Assembly (NCBI RefSeq): GCF_900086595.1
Contig: NZ_LT575472.1
Location: 1,757,971 to 1,821,970 of the forward strand
DNA: 64,000 nt
Direction: 5' to 3'
Source: Clostridium nigeriense
GTDB lineage: Bacteria > Bacillota > Clostridia > Clostridiales > Clostridiaceae
Shown: one piece after another, positions 46,906 through 56,040 of the stretch
Layout of the letters: each line of letters begins with the position of its first letter
Position numbering within the stretch: position 1 is the stretch's first letter
Translations under genes and position numbers: made by a program
Notes under the pieces: generated by a model
Told to the model about the DNA's origin: nothing
Databases searched by the model: none
What the model saw: only the letters and a program-made list of their open reading frames with translations

Positions 46906-48051
46906 TTGGAAATTTATTTTGACAATAGTGCAACAACAAAACCATATAAAGAAGTTATAGAAGAAACGGCAAAAGCAATGGAGGAATATTTCGGTAATCC
47001 ATCATCTCTCCATAAAATAGGAATAAAGGCTGAAAAGAAAATAACTGAAGCAAGAGAGTTTATAGGTAGAAGTATAAATGCATCAAAGGAAGAAATATAT
47101 TTTACTTCAGGTGGAAGTGAAGGTAATAATTTAATAATTAAGGGATTAGTAAAACCAGGACATCATATTATTACAACAAGCTTTGAGCATCATTCAGTTT
47201 TAATGCCATATGAGGAACTTGAAAGGAATGGAGTTCGTGTTACATATTTAAAATTAAATAAGGATGGAAAAATATCCTTAGAGGAATTAGAAAAGGCTAT
47301 TTCTAAAGATACGGTATTAGTTACAATAATGCATGTAAATAATGAAATGGGATCAATTCAAGATATTGAAGAAATAGGTAGAATTATTAAGAAAAATAGC
47401 TCTAGAGCAAGATTCCATGTTGACGCAGTACAATCTTATGGAAAGTTAAATATAGATGTAAAGAAAATGAATATAGATATGTTAACAGCTGCTGGGCATA
47501 AAATTCATGGACCTAAGGGTGTAGGCTTTACTTTTATTAAAAAAGGTATAGTATTAAATCCTTTAATAAATGCAGGAAGTCAAGAAAGTGGAATAAGAGG
47601 TGGTACTCATAATGTCCCTGGAATTGTAGGATTGCATAAAGCAGCTGAATTAACTATGGAAAATAGTAAGGCTAGCTTTGAATATGTAAAATCTATTAAA
47701 GAATATATGATAAAGAGATTAGGTGAAATAAATAATATAAGAATAAATAGTCCTTTAAGAGATGATTTTACTCCTTATATACTAAATGTTTCATTTATCG
47801 GAGTTAGGGCTGAGGTATTACTTCACTTATTAGAAGAAAATAATATTTATGTAGCAACAGGATCTGCATGTACTTCTAAAACAAGTGCATCTCAAGGAAG
47901 TTATGTTGTTAAAGCTTTAGGGTTAAACAATCAAGAAGTGGAAAGTGCCATAAGATTTTCATTTTCTAAATTTAACACTAAAGAAGAGGTAGATAAGGTT
48001 ATAGAAGTACTGAAAAGTTCATTAACATTTTTAAGGAGAGTTAAAAGATGA
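46906..48051 (+). CDS. Cysteine desulfurase (NifS/IscS-like), ThiI partner
   Basis: The product (381 aa) is a PLP enzyme that takes sulfur from cysteine. The opening MEIYFDNSATTKPYKEVIEE, the PLP lysine in TAAGHKIHGPKGVGF (about residue 198) and the catalytic cysteine in ATGSACTSKTSASQG are present. The start is TTG 46906 behind GGGAGGG. Its stop overlaps thiI by 4 bases; in B. subtilis the same pairing (NifZ-ThiI) makes 4-thiouridine in tRNA. Confidence 0.93.
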   Translation: MEIYFDNSATTKPYKEVIEETAKAMEEYFGNPSSLHKIGIKAEKKITEAREFIGRSINASKEEIYFTSGGSEGNNLIIKGLVKPGHHIITTSFEHHSVLMPYEELERNGVRVTYLKLNKDGKISLEELEKAISKDTVLVTIMHVNNEMGSIQDIEEIGRIIKKNSSRARFHVDAVQSYGKLNIDVKKMNIDMLTAAGHKIHGPKGVGFTFIKKGIVLNPLINAGSQESGIRGGTHNVPGIVGLHKAAELTMENSKASFEYVKSIKEYMIKRLGEINNIRINSPLRDDFTPYILNVSFIGVRAEVLLHLLEENNIYVATGSACTSKTSASQGSYVVKALGLNNQEVESAIRFSFSKFNTKEEVDKVIEVLKSSLTFLRRVKR

Positions 48052-49202
48052 ATAAATTAATATTAGTAAAATATGCATCAGAAATTTTTTTAAAGGGCTT
48101 AAATAGAAATAAGTTTGAAAAAAAATTAAGAGATAATATAAAAAAGAAGTTAAAGGGATTAGAATATTCTTTAATTTCAGATCAAGGAAGATACTTTATA
48201 AAGGCGAATGATATAGAAGAGGCTGCGGAAAGAGTAAGAAAAGTTTTTGGAGTTTCAGAAGTTTGTATAGTAACGGAAGTACCAAGAGATATGCAAGCTA
48301 TTAAAGAAGAAGCTTTAAGAAAGGTTAAAGAAGCTAATCCTAAGAATTTTAAAATCGAAACAAATAGAGCAAATAAATCTTTTCCTAAAAACTCTTTAGA
48401 AACTTCTAAAGAAGTTGGAGCGTTTGTTGTGTACAATATGAATGGATTAGAAGTTAAAGTTAAAAATCCAGAGTGCTTAGTAAATATTGAAATAAGAGAA
48501 AGTGCATACATATATACTACTAAAGACAAGATTAAAGGTGTTGGTGGACTTCCATATGGAATTAATGGTAGTACAATGCTAATGTTATCTGGTGGTATAG
48601 ATTCTCCAGTTGCAGGGTATTTAATGGCTAGAAGAGGTGTTGAATTACATTGTGTATATTATCATAGTCATCCATATACTTCTGAAAGAGCAAAGGATAA
48701 GGTTAAAGATTTAGCTAAGATATTATCAAATTACACAGAAAAGGTAAACTTACATATAGTACCTTTTACAGAAATTCAAATGGCTATAATTAATGGTTGT
48801 AGAGAAGATGAATTAACTATAATAATGAGAAGATTTATGATGAGAGTAGCTTGTGCACTAGCTGAGAAGTACGGAATTCAATCTGTAGCAACAGGGGAAA
48901 GTATAGGTCAAGTTGCAAGTCAAACTATGGAAGGTTTAATGGTAAGTAATGATTGTGCAGATAGACCAGTATTTAGACCTTTAATAGCTATGGATAAAAC
49001 TGATATCATGGATATAGCTAGAGAAATTGAAACATACGAAACATCAATATTACCATATGAAGATTGTTGTACAATATTTGTTCCAAAACATCCAAAAACT
49101 AAACCAAGAGTAGATATGATAAGAAAATCTGAAGAAGTTTTAAATATTGATGAATTAGTTAACAAGGCTATTGAAGAAACAGAAGTTGTAGTATTTAATT
49201 AA
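48048..49202 (+). CDS. thiI: tRNA 4-thiouridine synthase ThiI
   Basis: The product (384 aa) thiolates U8 of tRNA. It has the THUMP domain in the first half and the PP-loop SGGIDSPVAGYLMARRG near residue 185. It ends without the rhodanese domain found in E. coli ThiI, which fits enzymes that receive sulfur directly from a dedicated desulfurase such as its upstream neighbour. The segments ATGESIGQVASQT and PYEDCCTIFVPKHP are typical of the family. Confidence 0.95.
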   Translation: MNKLILVKYASEIFLKGLNRNKFEKKLRDNIKKKLKGLEYSLISDQGRYFIKANDIEEAAERVRKVFGVSEVCIVTEVPRDMQAIKEEALRKVKEANPKNFKIETNRANKSFPKNSLETSKEVGAFVVYNMNGLEVKVKNPECLVNIEIRESAYIYTTKDKIKGVGGLPYGINGSTMLMLSGGIDSPVAGYLMARRGVELHCVYYHSHPYTSERAKDKVKDLAKILSNYTEKVNLHIVPFTEIQMAIINGCREDELTIIMRRFMMRVACALAEKYGIQSVATGESIGQVASQTMEGLMVSNDCADRPVFRPLIAMDKTDIMDIAREIETYETSILPYEDCCTIFVPKHPKTKPRVDMIRKSEEVLNIDELVNKAIEETEVVVFN

Positions 49203-49224
49203 TAAGGTTAAAATAATATAAATT

Positions 49225-49256
49225 AAAGAAGGTTGCTTAAGGCAACCTTCTTTTGT
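49225..49256 (+). terminator. Terminator after thiI
   Basis: AAGAAGGTTGC pairs with GCAACCTTCTT around TTAAG, ending CTTCTTTTG. Confidence 0.9.
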
Positions 49257-49265
49257 AAAAATAAA

Positions 49266-49302
49266 ATAGGAATTTAGATTAAATCTAAATTCCTATATAA
49301 AA
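49266..49302 (-). terminator. Terminator of the minus-strand gene at 49308
   Basis: ATAGGAATTTAGATT (49266-49280) is an inverted repeat of 49282-49296. On the minus strand it lies just past the stop at 49308 and is followed by A/T-rich sequence with TTTTAT. It sits next to the thiI terminator. Confidence 0.65.
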
Positions 49303-49307
49303 AATTA

Positions 49308-49724
49308 CTATCTTGCTCTCATTTTTGTGGCTTGTTGTCTTGCTTTCTTTAATTGATTATGATCAAATGGGTGTAAGTCTTTTTTAGTTGTTAAGTTAGC
49401 TATATTAGAAATAGTAATTACTTCTGAATCAGCTTTGCCTTTTTCGCCTTCAATTCCCATTATAATAACTTTGTGTCCTTGTTTAACATCAATAAAAGTA
49501 GGCTTTTTAAACCATTTTCTAACCTTATATTGAGTTTTAACTACACCTTTACCCATATCTGGCTTAATTAAAATATGAGCTGTTAATTTTCTTATAATTC
49601 CTAATATGTTCTTTTCTTCTATTTTTACAGATAAAACAGTACCAGCTGTGCTAGTCATTCTATCCCCATACTTTTCCATATATGCATCTGTAAAATATTT
49701 ACTCATTTTATCTTTGAAACCCAT
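49308..49724 (-). CDS. Conserved-looking hypothetical protein
   Basis: The product (138 aa) is basic and soluble, with no signal or membrane helix. It starts MGFKDKMSKYFTDAYMEKYG, has a possible beta-rich middle (LSVKIEEKNILGIIRKLTAH) that could be an OB-like fold, and ends in a basic tail (NQLKKARQQATKMRAR). The Shine-Dalgarno (AAGGAG) lies about ten bases upstream on this strand. I do not recognise a family with a known role. The basic tail suggests nucleic acid or membrane surface binding, as a guess. Confidence 0.7.
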   Translation of the reverse strand: MGFKDKMSKYFTDAYMEKYGDRMTSTAGTVLSVKIEEKNILGIIRKLTAHILIKPDMGKGVVKTQYKVRKWFKKPTFIDVKQGHKVIIMGIEGEKGKADSEVITISNIANLTTKKDLHPFDHNQLKKARQQATKMRAR

Positions 49725-49827
49725 AATTAAAACTCCTTTATATCTATGAAATATTGTATATAAACAATTATAATATCAAGGTCATTATAACATAATTAAA
49801 GTATTAATAAAACAAAAAAATAAATAT

Positions 49828-50349
49828 TTATTTATCGATTTCATTTTTATATATTTGTTTTAAAATTTTTATATGAATTTCCTCATCTAAGATAATTCTG
49901 TTTAGTATAGTAATTATATTTTCATCATCAATTACTTTAGCAATTTTTCTATACTCTTTAATTATTTTCTCTTCAGCTTTAATATTGTTTATTAACATAC
50001 TTTTTAATGAAGTATCTTCATTTATGAAATTTACATTCCAATTATAGCTTTTCTTTTTTCTTTCTAAAGAAAAGTTTGGTTGCTCTCCTAAAGCTATTAA
50101 TAATTCTCCTAAAATATTTAAATGTTCAAGTTCTACTTTTGACATTTTTTCAAATATATCTTTTAAGTAAGAATTTGTTAAAAATTTTTGGTAAATATAT
50201 TGATTTGCTAGTGTTAATTCTGAATATAGACCACAATAACATTTTTTTAACATTTTTGCATAATCTACATTTTTCTCTCTAACTTCTATATTAGGATAGG
50301 GTAATTTAATTGAACAACTTTCATTGCTGTCAATATAATCCCTCTTCAT
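49828..50349 (-). CDS. Ferritin-like di-iron protein
   Basis: The product (173 aa) is a four-helix ferritin-like protein. The di-iron ligands are seen as YSELTLANQYIY, KVELEHLNILGEL (ExxH), NIKAEEKIIKEY and ILDEEIHIKILKQ (ExxH). It could be a rubrerythrin-like or bacterioferritin-like enzyme in oxygen or iron handling, and it lacks the rubredoxin domain of rubrerythrin. AAGGAGG lies upstream on this strand. It is divergent from the HesB-like gene at 50450 across about 100 bases. Confidence 0.75.
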   Translation of the reverse strand: MKRDYIDSNESCSIKLPYPNIEVREKNVDYAKMLKKCYCGLYSELTLANQYIYQKFLTNSYLKDIFEKMSKVELEHLNILGELLIALGEQPNFSLERKKKSYNWNVNFINEDTSLKSMLINNIKAEEKIIKEYRKIAKVIDDENIITILNRIILDEEIHIKILKQIYKNEIDK

Positions 50350-50449
50350 AGTATATCCTCCTTATAAAATATTTATTATTATAATATATATAAATAATAT
50401 TATGTTGGTGATATAATTTTAATTATTAATTTTAGAAAGGAAGATAATA

Positions 50450-50725
50450 TTGAATATAGTATTTAATGAAGAAACAAAGATAGCATTATTAGAAAAAATA
50501 AAAAATAGTGAATTAAAGAATATAAGAATAAAGGTTGCTGCAGTGGGATGTGGTAAGCCAGCATATGATCTTTATACTGATTATGTGTCAGAGGAAGACT
50601 CCGAAGTTAGTATAAATGGAGTGAATTTTGTAATAGCTAGAAAAGATGAAAGATTATGTGATAATATAGAAATAAAATATAACAAAGAAATTTATAATAA
50701 TGGTTTTTATATAAGGAGTATATAA
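50450..50725 (+). CDS. HesB/IscA-like protein
   Basis: The product (91 aa) resembles the HesB-like family of iron-sulfur carriers: VAAVGCGKPAYDLYTDYVSE and the late LCDNIEIKYN. Only two of the three usual cysteines of IscA are visible, and the C-terminal CGCG motif is missing, so it is a divergent member. The start is TTG 50450 after AAAGGAAG. Promoter TATAAT lies near 50413. Confidence 0.7.
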   Translation: MNIVFNEETKIALLEKIKNSELKNIRIKVAAVGCGKPAYDLYTDYVSEEDSEVSINGVNFVIARKDERLCDNIEIKYNKEIYNNGFYIRSI

Positions 50726-50779
50726 GATTCTATAACAGAAGTAAAATTAGAGAATATGCTATGAAGCCTTAAGAGAAAA

Positions 50780-50824
50780 AAATTATGGTAGTATTTAAAG
50801 ATAAAGTACTACCATAATTTTTTC
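50780..50824 (+). terminator. Terminator after HesB-like gene
   Basis: AAATTATGGTAGTA pairs with TACTACCATAATTT around a 13-base loop and ends in a T-run. Confidence 0.85.
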
Positions 50825-50832
50825 ATAATATT

Positions 50833-50866
50833 AAGGGGATACTGATTAAGGTATCCTTTTTTATTC
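50833..50866 (+). terminator. Second, adjacent terminator
   Basis: AAGGGGATAC pairs with GTATCCTTTT around TGATTAAG, ending in CTTTTTTATT. It lies only a few bases after the previous terminator, with no gene between. Confidence 0.8.
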
Positions 50867-50981
50867 TTAACGAGTTTATATATTTTTATACAATAATAAT
50901 AAAATTTATTTTAGGAGAACAATAAATAATTTAAACATATTATGTACTATCCATACTTTTAGATAAAAGGAGAAGATACAA

Positions 50982-51656
50982 ATGAAAATATGTTTAAAAA
51001 AAGTTAGAAACATGTGTTCTTGCAATGAATACAATTTAATTATTTGTTGTGATGGATGTATAGGAAGAGAAATTAGAAGAAATTTACCAAAGTGTATATG
51101 TGGTGACGGAATAAAAATTAACATTATAGTTACTGGATGTGATGGAGTTTTACAAGCTCCAGCTTTACCATGTAATAACTTAATTGCTATTTCTAGTCCA
51201 ATTAAAGTTATAAGAAGAAATCCTTGTTGTTCAGAGAAGAATGAGAAATGCTGCAGTGATTACAACATGGATGATTTTAAATTTGGCATAGAAGAATTAA
51301 ATGAAAACTGTAATTTGGTAGATAGTTTTATTCCGGAAACATTTGCTCCACAAGAATTTGCAATAATAGTAAGATCTTTTAGCCCAGCTATATCACAATT
51401 TCTTTGTCAGTTCCCACAAATGTATATAACTGATTGTGATAACACTGTAAAATTAATTATTATTTTTGATAAAAATGGAAGTGTTTTTGCTACACAAAAT
51501 AACTGTGGATGCGGATTTGGATGCGGAGGATTCGGTGGTTGTAGTTGTGGAGGATTTGGTGGTAGTTGTGGATGCGGAGGATTCGGTGGTGGCTGTGGAT
51601 TTGGATGCGGCGGCCTATTTGGATTAGCAGCTTTAGCATTATTATTCTGTTGTTAG
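50982..51656 (+). CDS. Cys-rich protein with Gly/Cys repeat tail
   Basis: The product (224 aa) has three parts. Residues 1-~90 are Cys-rich (CSCNEY, CCDGCIG, CICGDG, CCSEK). The middle ~100-172 is ordinary. Residues ~174-211 are nearly all Gly, Cys and Phe (motifs like GCGGFGG, CSCGGFGG). The last 13 residues are hydrophobic and end in CC. No signal peptide is seen. I do not recognise the family; Gly/Cys-rich tails occur in spore coat or exosporium proteins, so a spore surface role is a guess. AAGGAG lies upstream and a terminator follows. Confidence 0.8.
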   Translation: MKICLKKVRNMCSCNEYNLIICCDGCIGREIRRNLPKCICGDGIKINIIVTGCDGVLQAPALPCNNLIAISSPIKVIRRNPCCSEKNEKCCSDYNMDDFKFGIEELNENCNLVDSFIPETFAPQEFAIIVRSFSPAISQFLCQFPQMYITDCDNTVKLIIIFDKNGSVFATQNNCGCGFGCGGFGGCSCGGFGGSCGCGGFGGGCGFGCGGLFGLAALALLFCC

Positions 51657-51683
51657 TATTTAAATAAACAAAGGATAAAGTTT

Positions 51684-51722
51684 AAGTGCCAAGATAAGTT
51701 TTACTTACCTTGGCTACTTTAA
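51684..51722 (+). terminator. Terminator after Gly/Cys-rich gene
   Basis: AAGTGCCAAG and CTTGGCTACTTT form a long imperfect hairpin, followed by AATGTTTATTTTA. Confidence 0.7.
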
Positions 51723-51830
51723 TGTTTATTTTATAAATTGTTATTATTTTGTTATGAAAATGACACAGTATTTATAGTATAATAAACTTGGGGAATTTAA
51801 TATGCTTAAGTAAAGCGAGGGAGTATTAAT

Positions 51831-52781
51831 ATGGATAAACTTCTCAGAGACAGAATTAATTTGACAATTGAAAATTATAGAAAAGCGAAAATAGATTTAA
51901 GAAATGATGGAGATTTAATTAATCATTTTGCATCTTTAGTTTATTCTCACTATGAAAAAGAAATACCTTTTGAAAAGGTAAAAGGTATTAGAAAATATAT
52001 TAAGTCTACATCATCTAGGGTATCTCCCTTTAGAGGAGATATACTTTACATCCTTTCTCTTTTAATAGCCTTAGAAGAAGAAAATGAGAAAGAATTAATT
52101 AGTGATATATATGAAGTAGAGGAAGTTTTAAAATCAGAAGGTTTTAATGAGTGTGATTATCTAGTACTAACTTCATTTGTTTTAGCTAAATATGGTAAGG
52201 ATAAAGATAAAGAAAAAATAGCTGAAAAAATGAAAGCTGTATTTATTTTACTTAAAGAAAAATATTATAATATAACAGGTGAAGATGATTATTTAGTTTG
52301 TGCATTATGGGCATTAAATGATATTGATATAAAGACAATAGACGAATTTATTGAAACTATATATAATTATATGACTAATTTAAATATAAAATCTAAAAAT
52401 GGAATTCAAAGCTTAACAAATGCCATAATGTTAAATGGCTCTTCTGGCCATATGTATAAAACTATTGAATTTATTTTACAGTTAGAAAAAAGAGAAATAA
52501 AGCTTGCACAACAATTTCTTCCTCTTTTAGGTGTACTATCTAATAGAGATACAAGAAAAAGTGTAGATTTAATTGAAGGTGTAATAGACATGCTATGCGA
52601 TGAAGAAAGCGAATATGAATATTATATGGATAAGGGCTTTAGAACTATTATTGCAATAACGATAATATCCTTTACAACAATAAATGAAAAAAGAAACTAT
52701 ATTGATGAATTACTAGCACAGGGAGTATATTGTTTTATAAAGTCTAAAAATAAAGGAATGTTTGCGGAAGCCTTAGCCTAA
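51831..52781 (+). CDS. DUF4003 family protein
   Basis: The product (316 aa) is largely helical and soluble. It matches the DUF4003 pattern (DKLLRDRINLTIENYRKAKI, then SPFRGDILYILSLLIALEEE and YLVLTSFVLAKYGKD). The function of this family is unknown. It is 10 bases ahead of DNA polymerase IV and probably co-transcribed with it. Confidence 0.8.
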   Translation: MDKLLRDRINLTIENYRKAKIDLRNDGDLINHFASLVYSHYEKEIPFEKVKGIRKYIKSTSSRVSPFRGDILYILSLLIALEEENEKELISDIYEVEEVLKSEGFNECDYLVLTSFVLAKYGKDKDKEKIAEKMKAVFILLKEKYYNITGEDDYLVCALWALNDIDIKTIDEFIETIYNYMTNLNIKSKNGIQSLTNAIMLNGSSGHMYKTIEFILQLEKREIKLAQQFLPLLGVLSNRDTRKSVDLIEGVIDMLCDEESEYEYYMDKGFRTIIAITIISFTTINEKRNYIDELLAQGVYCFIKSKNKGMFAEALA

Positions 52782-52791
52782 AGGAGTTAAT

Positions 52792-53838
52792 ATGGAAAGG
52801 TTAATATTACATGTAGATATGGATGCCTTTTTTGCATCAGTAGAGCAACTTGATAATAAATCACTTAGAGGAAAACCAGTTATAGTAGGTGGGGTAAGTG
52901 AAAGAGGGGTTGTATCAACATGTTCTTATGAGGCTAGAAAATATGGTATACATTCTGCTATGCCTATATTTATTGCTAGAAAATTGTGCCCTCATGGAAT
53001 ATATTTAAGAACTAGAATGATTAGATATAAAGAAATATCTAGGAAGATATTTAATATATTAAGGGATGTAACTCCAATAATAGAACCTCTTTCTATTGAT
53101 GAGGCATATTTAGATATAACGTATAGTAGATTTAAGGATGGACTTGAAGCTGCAAATTATATAAAATATCGTGTGTTAAAAGAAATAGGATTAACTATTT
53201 CAATTGGAATTTCTTACAATAAATTTTTAGCAAAGTTAGCATCTGATTGGAATAAGCCAAATGGAATTAAGATAATAACTAAGGATATGATGCCAAAGAT
53301 TCTTTTGCCATTTCCAATTTCTAAAATTTATGGATTAGGAAAAAAGTCAGTTGAAAGATTAAACAATATAGGTATATTTACTGTAAAAGACTTATATGAA
53401 ATGCCAAAGGACTTTTATATAGAGTATTTAGGAAAGTATGGTTTAGAGATATATGATAGAATTAGAGGAATAGATAATAGGGAAGTTGAGGTTGAAAGAG
53501 ATAGAAAATCCTATGGCAGAGAAAGAACATTAAAAATTGATACAAGTGATAAAGAAGAACTTCTAGAGTATCTAAAAGATTTTTCTAAAGAAATAAGTAA
53601 TCAATTAATAAAATTAAATATAGAAGGAAAGACTATAACGGTTAAATACAAAACAGAAAGTTTCCAAAGCCATACTAGAAGTAAAACGTTAAATTTTTAT
53701 ACAAATAATTTTAATGAAATATATAAAGTTTGCAATGAAATAATAAATAATGAAGAAATTAATGAAAATATTAGATTAATTGGTGTAACTGTGTCATCCT
53801 TTAAGGAAAATTCAATAGAGCAATTAACTTTATTTTAA
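52792..53838 (+). CDS. dinB: DNA polymerase IV
   Basis: The product (348 aa) is a Y-family translesion polymerase. The catalytic acidic residues lie in HVDMDAFFASVEQ (about residues 6-18) and SIDEAYLDIT (about 102-111). The thumb and little finger regions are normal (for example KIYGLGKKSVERLNNIGI). It ends QLTLF, which looks like the beta-clamp binding peptide. Shine-Dalgarno AAAGGAG. Confidence 0.96.
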   Translation: MERLILHVDMDAFFASVEQLDNKSLRGKPVIVGGVSERGVVSTCSYEARKYGIHSAMPIFIARKLCPHGIYLRTRMIRYKEISRKIFNILRDVTPIIEPLSIDEAYLDITYSRFKDGLEAANYIKYRVLKEIGLTISIGISYNKFLAKLASDWNKPNGIKIITKDMMPKILLPFPISKIYGLGKKSVERLNNIGIFTVKDLYEMPKDFYIEYLGKYGLEIYDRIRGIDNREVEVERDRKSYGRERTLKIDTSDKEELLEYLKDFSKEISNQLIKLNIEGKTITVKYKTESFQSHTRSKTLNFYTNNFNEIYKVCNEIINNEEINENIRLIGVTVSSFKENSIEQLTLF

Positions 53839-53910
53839 AATGTCTTTAAATATTATCAAATTTACTATATAATGAGAGTGTTTAAAATACTATATAGGAG
53901 GAGATCTTTT

Positions 53911-54585
53911 ATGAATAAAAAAGATTTAGCTAGAATGATTGATCATACTAGTTTAAAGCCGGAGGCTACTGAAAAGGAAATTGAAAAGCTATGTAAGGAA
54001 GCATTAGAATATAATTTTGCATCAGTTTGTGTTAATCCTGCAATGGTTGAAAAGGCTCATAGTATATTAAGAGGAAGCAATGTAAAGGTTTGTACTGTGA
54101 TAGGATTTCCTTTAGGAGCTACTACAACTGAAGTTAAAGCCTTTGAAACAGAAGATGTTATTAAAAAAGGTGCAACTGAAGTTGATATGGTTATAAATGT
54201 TGGGAAGCTTAAAGAAGGAAATCTAGAATACATTAAAAAAGACATAGAAGCTGTTGTAAATGCTGCAAAGGGAAAGGCCTTAACAAAGGTTATAATAGAA
54301 ACTTGTCTTTTAACAGATGAAGAAAAAATAACTGCTTGTAAGTTATCAAAGGAAGCAGGTGCAGATTTTGTTAAAACATCTACAGGATTTAGCACAGGTG
54401 GAGCTACTGCAAGTGATATAAAACTAATGAGAGAAACTGTAGGTGATGAACTTGGAGTTAAGGCTTCAGGTGGAGTTAGAACTTTAGAAGATGCAATGAC
54501 TATGATTGAAAATGGAGCTAATAGAATAGGAGCTTCAGCATCCGTAGCAATTTGTGAAGGAAAAGAAAGTAATTCTACTTATTAA
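53911..54585 (+). CDS. deoC: Deoxyribose-phosphate aldolase
   Basis: The product (224 aa) splits 2-deoxyribose 5-phosphate into glyceraldehyde 3-phosphate and acetaldehyde. It starts [20 protein letters not shown], with the Schiff-base lysine in [17 protein letters not shown] and VKASGGVRT near the end. ATG 53911 follows AGGAGGAG; an in-frame ATG at 53872 has no Shine-Dalgarno. Confidence 0.95.
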   Translation: MNKKDLARMIDHTSLKPEATEKEIEKLCKEALEYNFASVCVNPAMVEKAHSILRGSNVKVCTVIGFPLGATTTEVKAFETEDVIKKGATEVDMVINVGKLKEGNLEYIKKDIEAVVNAAKGKALTKVIIETCLLTDEEKITACKLSKEAGADFVKTSTGFSTGGATASDIKLMRETVGDELGVKASGGVRTLEDAMTMIENGANRIGASASVAICEGKESNSTY

Positions 54586-54594
54586 GATTTTTAC

Positions 54595-54626
54595 AAGGTA
54601 ATCTTTTTTAGATTACCTTATTTTAT
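54595..54626 (+). terminator. Terminator after deoC
   Basis: AAGGTAATC pairs with GATTACCTT around TTTTTTA, followed by ATTTTATG. Confidence 0.8.
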
Positions 54627-54705
54627 GTATTTAAAGATATGAATAAAAAATTAGATATAGTTAAAATTATAAAAAAGAATAGTAACTAAAGATAAAGGAG
54701 AAAAA

Positions 54706-55659
54706 ATGAGTTATTTAATATTAATAATAGGTTTTATCTTACTTATTAAAGGAGCAGATATATTTGTTGAAGGAGCATCAAATATTGCTAAAAAATTTGG
54801 AATTCCACCTATTGTTGTTGGGTTAACCATAGTTTCAATTGGAACAAGTGCACCAGAACTTGCAGTTAGTTTGATAGCTTCTTTTGAAGGAAATAATGGC
54901 ATAACTATAGGAAATGTACTAGGATCTAATATTTTTAACACTTTAATGGTATTAGGAGTTACGTCCATAATTACACCAATATTAATTAAAAAAAGCACAA
55001 TGCTTAAGGATTATATAGTAAATATAGTTGTTACTATTTCTTTATTTATGTTAACCTTCGGGAGAATTTTATTTAATAAAGAAGTAGGTTTAAGTAGATT
55101 ATCAGGGATTATTTTAATATTAGGTTGTGTAGTTTATACATTATATTTAATAAAAACTGCTAAATCTGAAGGCGAAGATAATGAAACCAATAATAATATA
55201 AAAATTTTAGCCTCAATAATTAAAATAATAGTTGGAATAGCAGGAATAATTTTAGGTGGAAATTTAGTAGTTAATTCCGCTTCTAATATAGCTTATTCCT
55301 TTGGATTAAGTGATAAGTTAGTTGGTTTAACTATTGTGGCTATAGGTACATCTTTACCAGAACTAGTTACATCTATAATAGCAGCTATTAAGGGAGAAAA
55401 TGATATAGCAATAGGAAATGTCCTTGGTTCTAATATATTTAATATATTATTAATTTTAGGTGTTTCTTCAAGTATTAATCCTATTCTAATTTCAGCATCT
55501 TTATTAGCGGATATATTATTTTTAATAGTTGTATCGTTAATTCTTGGAGTATTTATGTTCAAAGGGAAAAAGGATAAGTTAGCATTAGGAAAAATAGAAG
55601 GATTAACTTTAGTAATACTTTATATTGGATATATGGGATATATAATATTTAGAAATTAG
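54706..55659 (+). CDS. Calcium/sodium antiporter (CaCA family, YrbG-like)
   Basis: The product (317 aa) is a cation exchanger with about ten membrane helices in two homologous halves. The duplicated alpha-repeat motifs are GTSAPELAVSLIASFEGNNG (about residues 46-65) and GTSLPELVTSIIAAIKGEND (about 217-236), each followed by IGNVLGSNIFN. It probably exports Ca2+ against Na+ or H+. Confidence 0.93.
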   Translation: MSYLILIIGFILLIKGADIFVEGASNIAKKFGIPPIVVGLTIVSIGTSAPELAVSLIASFEGNNGITIGNVLGSNIFNTLMVLGVTSIITPILIKKSTMLKDYIVNIVVTISLFMLTFGRILFNKEVGLSRLSGIILILGCVVYTLYLIKTAKSEGEDNETNNNIKILASIIKIIVGIAGIILGGNLVVNSASNIAYSFGLSDKLVGLTIVAIGTSLPELVTSIIAAIKGENDIAIGNVLGSNIFNILLILGVSSSINPILISASLLADILFLIVVSLILGVFMFKGKKDKLALGKIEGLTLVILYIGYMGYIIFRN

Positions 55660-55772
55660 CTTGGTAATTAAAACATTGATATAGTTTTTAATCCATATAA
55701 TGAACATTTTTTATAACATTAAAATCTTTTAAAAACAAATAATAAGAGTGTAAGTTATAGGAGGTGTTTTAA

Positions 55773-55889
55773 ATGAGTAAATGTGGATGTGAAAATAAAA
55801 AGAACGAAGAAAAGAAACATAAATCAGGCTGTTGTGGATGCGCACACGGTGCTGAAAAAACAGCTACAAACAATCAATGGGGAAAATAG
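55773..55889 (+). CDS. Small Cys-rich protein (38 aa)
   Basis: A 38-codon frame follows a strong Shine-Dalgarno (ATAGGAGGTG). The product has MSKCGCENKKNEEKK at the start and SGCCGCAHGAEK in the middle: five cysteines and two histidines in 38 residues, with charged residues between. It has its own terminator. This looks like a small metal-binding peptide, but no family is recognised. Confidence 0.7.
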   Translation: MSKCGCENKKNEEKKHKSGCCGCAHGAEKTATNNQWGK

Positions 55890-55928
55890 TGGTAAATTAT
55901 CTTTTTAAAACTTACAAAAATAATTAAA

Positions 55929-55962
55929 AAAGTAACTCGACATTTTGTCGGGTTACTTTTAT
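55929..55962 (+). terminator. Terminator after small Cys-rich gene
   Basis: AAAGTAACTCGAC pairs with GTCGGGTTACTTT around ATTTT and ends in TTTTATTT. Confidence 0.9.
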
Positions 55963-56040
55963 TTAAATTAATTACACTGTATATTGGAAAAATATAAATT
56001 GATAAAATATAAATAAATTATTAAAAATGATAAAAAATAC

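Noticed and set aside
48182..48529. 115-codon minus-strand frame inside thiI
   Set aside because: It is fully covered by a well-supported conserved gene on the plus strand.
51500..51620. Short DNA repeats in the Gly/Cys tail, considered as a CRISPR-like or tandem repeat array
   Set aside because: The repeats are in frame, differ in spacing and encode a Gly/Cys-rich tail. There are no unique spacers.
53872..53910. Longer start for deoC
   Set aside because: The extra 13 residues are not like the family, and the Shine-Dalgarno AGGAGGAG sits directly before ATG 53911.
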